Of a stretch of DNA of 25,828 bases, positions 23,198 to 25,828 are shown piece after piece. Positions within the stretch are counted from its first letter, which is position 1, and every line of letters begins with the position of its first letter. The stretch lies in NCBI GenBank assembly GCA_035763085.1, contig DASUBV010000120.1:1-25828 (forward strand), read 5' to 3'. Origin of the DNA: DASUBV01 sp035763085 (GTDB lineage: Bacteria; Actinomycetota; Actinomycetes; Streptosporangiales; Streptosporangiaceae). A model generated the notes under the pieces. It did no database searches, was not told the DNA's origin, and worked only from the letters and a program-made list of their open reading frames with translations. The position numbers were made by a program, and so were the translations under genes.

Positions 23198-24462
23198 TGA
23201 AGATCGCTGTCGTCGGCGGCGGTTCGACCTACACCCCGGAGCTGATTGACGGGATCGCCCGGCTGACCTCGGACATCAAGGTCAGCGAGGTGGTCCTGGT
23301 GGACCCCGACCAGTCCCGGCTGGCGGCGGTCGGGCCGGTGTCCGCGCGGATCATGCGCCGCTACGGTCACCCGGCCAGGGTCAGCTGGACCAGCGACCTG
23401 GACGCGGGCCTGGACGGCGCGGGCGGCGTGCTGCTGCAGCTGCGCGTCGGCTACCAGGCCGCCCGCCACCGTGACGAGACCTGGCCGCAGGACTGCGGCT
23501 GCGTCGGCCAGGAGACCACCGGCGCCGGCGGGCTGGCCAAGGCGCTGCGCACCGTGCCGGTGGTGCTCGACATCGCCGAGCGGGCCCGGCAGCGGGCCGC
23601 GCCGGACGCCTGGATCATCGACTTCACCAACCCGGTGGGGATCGTGACCCGCGCGCTGCTCGACTTCGGGCACCGCGCCATCGGCCTGTGCAACGTGGCG
23701 ATCGGCTTCCAGCGCCGGTTCGCGGGCTACCTCGGTGTCGAGCCAGACCAGGTGGACCTCGACCACGTCGGGCTGAACCACCTCACCTGGGAGCGGGCCG
23801 CCATCGTGGACGGCGTCGACCGGCTGCCGGAAATCGTCAGCGCCCACGGCACCGAGGAGGCCGAGCGAGTCGGGGCCCCGGAGTCCATCATCCGGGAAAT
23901 CTCGGCGGTGCCGTCGTATTACCTGCGGTACTTCTGGGCCCACGACGAGGTCGTCGCCGCCCAGCGCGGCCGGCCCACCCGGGCCGAGGTGGTCGCCGAG
24001 CTGGAGACCGAGCTGCTGAAGATGTACGCCGACCCGGCGCTGGACACCAAGCCCGAGCTGCTCAGCAAGCGCGGCGGCGCGTTCTACTCCGAGGCGGCGG
24101 TGGCGCTGCTGGCGTCGCTGGTCACCGACAGGGGTGACCGGCAGGTGGTGAACCTGCGCAACGCCGGGACGCTGCCGTTCCTGTCCGACGAGGCGGTGAT
24201 CGAGGTTTCTGCCACGATCGGCGCGAGCGGCGCGACGCCGGTCCCGGTGGCGCCGCTGAGCCCGCTGATGAGCGGGCTGGTGGCGCACGTGTCGGCGTAT
24301 GAGGAGCTGGCCCTGGACGCCGCGCTGCGCGGCGGCCGCGACCGGGTGGCGATGGCCCTGCTGGCGCACCCGCTGATCGGCCAGTACGACATCGCCGGGA
24401 AGCTGGCGGACCGGCTGGTGGCCGAGAACGTGGACTTCCTGCCCTGGGCCCGGGGCGAGTGA
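23197..24462 (+). CDS. Glycoside hydrolase family 4 (second copy), 6-phospho-beta-glucosidase-like
   Basis: 421 residues from ATG 23197. The start MKIAVVGGGSTYTPELIDG is the classic NAD-binding N-terminus of GH4 6-phospho-beta-glucosidases. Further marks: VGQETTGAGGLAKALRTVP (103-121), IDFTNPVGI (141-149), the metal Cys165 in GLCNVAIG, the metal His195 in VGLNHLTW, a tyrosine region YYLRYFW (241-247) and the RGGAFYSEAA motif (292-301). NAGTLPFLSDEAVIEV (322-337) matches the C-terminal family motif. It should cleave an imported glycoside, or its 6-phosphate, with NAD+ and Mn2+. A TTG at 23194 is in frame but ATG fits the family. Its stop overlaps the GTG of the last kinase. It is closer to the textbook subfamily than the first copy. 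Confidence 0.93.
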   Translation: MKIAVVGGGSTYTPELIDGIARLTSDIKVSEVVLVDPDQSRLAAVGPVSARIMRRYGHPARVSWTSDLDAGLDGAGGVLLQLRVGYQAARHRDETWPQDCGCVGQETTGAGGLAKALRTVPVVLDIAERARQRAAPDAWIIDFTNPVGIVTRALLDFGHRAIGLCNVAIGFQRRFAGYLGVEPDQVDLDHVGLNHLTWERAAIVDGVDRLPEIVSAHGTEEAERVGAPESIIREISAVPSYYLRYFWAHDEVVAAQRGRPTRAEVVAELETELLKMYADPALDTKPELLSKRGGAFYSEAAVALLASLVTDRGDRQVVNLRNAGTLPFLSDEAVIEVSATIGASGATPVPVAPLSPLMSGLVAHVSAYEELALDAALRGGRDRVAMALLAHPLIGQYDIAGKLADRLVAENVDFLPWARGE

Positions 24463-25568
24463 CCGAGAGCCCGGCCGCGGAGGACGGCCTGGCGAATCCG
24501 GCTGCCGCCGACCCCCTGGCCGCCGCGCTGTCCGGTAGGGAGCACCCCCCGGCCGCGGTGCTGGCGATCGACGGCGGCAACAGCAAGACCGAGCTGGCGC
24601 TCGTCGCGGCCGACGGCACGCTGCTGGCCCAGGTCCGCGGCGGGCGATCCAACTTCCAGGGCATCGGCATGAACGAGGCATTCGCGGTGCTGGACGGGCT
24701 CGTCCGCGACGCGGCCCGGGCGGCCGGGATCCCCGCCGGTGCCGGCCCGGTCGCCGGGCACGCCTCGGCCTGCCTGGCGGGCGCGGACCTGCCCGACGAG
24801 GAGCAGCAGCTCACGGACCTGGTCCAGGCACAGGGCTGGACGCAGTCGAGCCTGGTGGTCAACGACACGTTCGCGGTGCTGCGGGCCGGTCTGGACGACG
24901 CGGGCGACCCGGCGCACTGGGGCGTCGGGGTGACCTGCGGCGCGGGCATCAACTGCGTGGGCGTCGCGCCGGACGGCCGGACCACGCGGTTCCTGTCGCT
25001 GGGCGACATCAGCGGCGACTGGGGCGGCGGCGGGACCCTCGCCAGCGACACGCTGTGGTGGGCGGCCAGGGCCGAGGACGGCCGCGGCCCGCAGACCGAG
25101 CTGATGCGCGCCGTGCCGGCGCACTTCGGCCTGGCGTCGGTCCGGGACGTGACGATCGCCTGCTACCGGCGGGAGATCACCCGGCAGAAACTGCACGGGC
25201 TGGTTCCGGTGCTGTTCGAGGTGGCCAGCCAGGGCGACCGGGTGGCCCAGGACCTCGTGCTGCGCCAGGCCGACGAGATCGGCGTGATGGCCGCCACCGC
25301 CGCCCGGCGGCTGGACCTGACCGGCACGCCGGTGCCGGTCATCGTGGGCGGCAGCGTCGCCACGGCCCGCAGCCCGCTGCTCGTGGGCCGGCTCACCGAG
25401 CGGCTGGCGGCCGACCTGCCGCGCGCCTGGCTGCGCATCGTGGACGTGCCACCGGTCGCCGGCGCGGCACTGCTGGGCCTGGACCGCGCCGGCGCGGGCC
25501 CGGAGGCCGCGCAGCGGCTGCGCGCCTGCTTCGCCAGCCTGCAGCCCGCCACCGCGCCCACCAGCTAA
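24459..25568 (+). CDS. BadF/BcrA-type sugar kinase (N-acetylglucosamine kinase-like)
   Basis: 369 residues. This ATPase family includes eukaryotic-type N-acetylglucosamine kinase and bacterial MurNAc/GlcNAc kinases, besides the radical-enzyme activators. AIDGGNSKTELAL (36-48) is the phosphate-1 motif, VVNDTFAVLRAG (133-144) holds the catalytic-side aspartate, and GVTCGAGINCVG (157-168) and LGDISGDWGGGG (181-192) are the phosphate-2 and sugar-side loops. No CxC iron-sulfur site of dehydratase activators is present, which favours a sugar kinase. GTG 24459 overlaps the GH4 stop (GTGA). The first approximately 30 residues are a loose Ala-rich head. As the last gene of the transport operon it may phosphorylate the imported disaccharide or the released amino sugar or hexose. 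Confidence 0.9.
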   Translation: MTESPAAEDGLANPAAADPLAAALSGREHPPAAVLAIDGGNSKTELALVAADGTLLAQVRGGRSNFQGIGMNEAFAVLDGLVRDAARAAGIPAGAGPVAGHASACLAGADLPDEEQQLTDLVQAQGWTQSSLVVNDTFAVLRAGLDDAGDPAHWGVGVTCGAGINCVGVAPDGRTTRFLSLGDISGDWGGGGTLASDTLWWAARAEDGRGPQTELMRAVPAHFGLASVRDVTIACYRREITRQKLHGLVPVLFEVASQGDRVAQDLVLRQADEIGVMAATAARRLDLTGTPVPVIVGGSVATARSPLLVGRLTERLAADLPRAWLRIVDVPPVAGAALLGLDRAGAGPEAAQRLRACFASLQPATAPTS

Positions 25569-25601
25569 ACTCCGCACGCTCATGGGCGGGTACCGTGAGG
25601 C

Positions 25602-25721
25602 ATGAACCAGGCGCGCAGCGGGCGCGCCGTGTCGGCCGGGAGGCGCTGTGCGCCGAAGATGAACTGCCGCAAGGCACCAGGCGGCCAGGCACCCGGACGT
25701 GACCAGCCCGGATGCCACTAG
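25602..25721 (+). CDS. Possible small ORF of 39 residues after the operon
   Basis: ATG 25602 is preceded by TACCGT (25591-25596) with a 5-nt gap, nearly the leaderless layout seen elsewhere in the window, and by GTGAGG. The 39-residue product (MNQARSGRAV...) is basic and has three cysteines. No family is recognised. The remaining bases to the window end (25722-25828) show no gene. It may be chance. Confidence 0.2.
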   Translation: MNQARSGRAVSAGRRCAPKMNCRKAPGGQAPGRDQPGCH

Positions 25722-25828
25722 CCCAGGCCTGACCACTTCCGGCCCGTGCCCGGGCACGTCCGGCCCGGGCGCCGCGGACTCGAAGGGCCCGGCCACATCC
25801 CGGCGGCCGAGGCAGTACCGGCTAGCCG

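Noticed and set aside
24084..25796. A 570-codon leftward open frame at the right end
   Set aside because: It runs antisense to the BadF-type kinase and part of GH4, which have motifs and overlapping start/stop junctions; it has no recognisable domain.

Overview
The window is very GC-rich DNA with strong G/C preference at third codon positions. It is dense with genes and uses GTG and TTG starts freely. It encodes MshC, an enzyme of mycothiol synthesis, a thiol made almost only by Actinomycetota, so this is chromosomal DNA of a high-GC actinobacterium. I cannot fix the genus; a streptosporangialean or related soil lineage is only a guess. I see no rRNA, tRNA, CRISPR array, insertion sequence, phage gene or integration site.

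Left part (1-11.7 kb), housekeeping and membrane genes. A small ribbon-helix-helix-like protein reads leftward (67-465), with a candidate operator upstream. A leftward pair follows: an amidase-signature hydrolase and mshC. Diverging from it is a YbaK/ProX-type aminoacyl-tRNA editing protein. Next come a 939-residue membrane protein with split alpha/beta-hydrolase motifs and a CPBP (CAAX-like) membrane protease, both leftward. Two rightward genes follow: a large polytopic GT-C-like membrane protein and a four-helix membrane protein with a proline-rich head. Three genes (amidase, YbaK, protease) have a -10-like hexamer exactly 6 nt before the likely start codon, which suggests leaderless transcripts.

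Right part (11.7-25.6 kb), one carbohydrate-use locus built around a divergent control region (15561-15796). Leftward runs pfkB-type sugar kinase, then a GH4 glycosidase, then a ROK-family repressor. Rightward runs a ROK-family sugar kinase, a lipoprotein solute-binding protein (family 5), two permeases, two ATPases of the Opp/Dpp class, a second GH4 glycosidase and a BadF/BcrA-type (N-acetylglucosamine kinase-like) sugar kinase. From the first permease to the last kinase the genes overlap or nearly touch (usually ATGA/GTGA/TGATG junctions), so they form one operon. Between the divergent arms lies a perfect 10+10 bp inverted repeat (arms ATAGTTAGGA and TCCTAACTAT, 5 bp spacer). It is the best candidate operator for the ROK repressor.

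Proposed logic (inference): an oligosaccharide or glycoside enters unphosphorylated by the Opp/Dpp-class ABC transporter. A cytosolic kinase phosphorylates it, and NAD+/Mn2+-dependent GH4 enzymes cleave it. The remaining kinases pass the released sugars into central metabolism. GH4 6-phospho-glycosidases are classically fed by PTS transporters, and none is encoded here, so this looks like a PTS-independent GH4 pathway. The substrate cannot be read from sequence. Features inside the locus that are not explained by the genes include a 15-bp minisatellite between pfkB and GH4, an approximately 100-residue tail on the ROK kinase over an A/T-richer island, a 15-bp perfect hairpin between the binding-protein and permease genes, and a chain of two micro-ORFs leading into the first permease.
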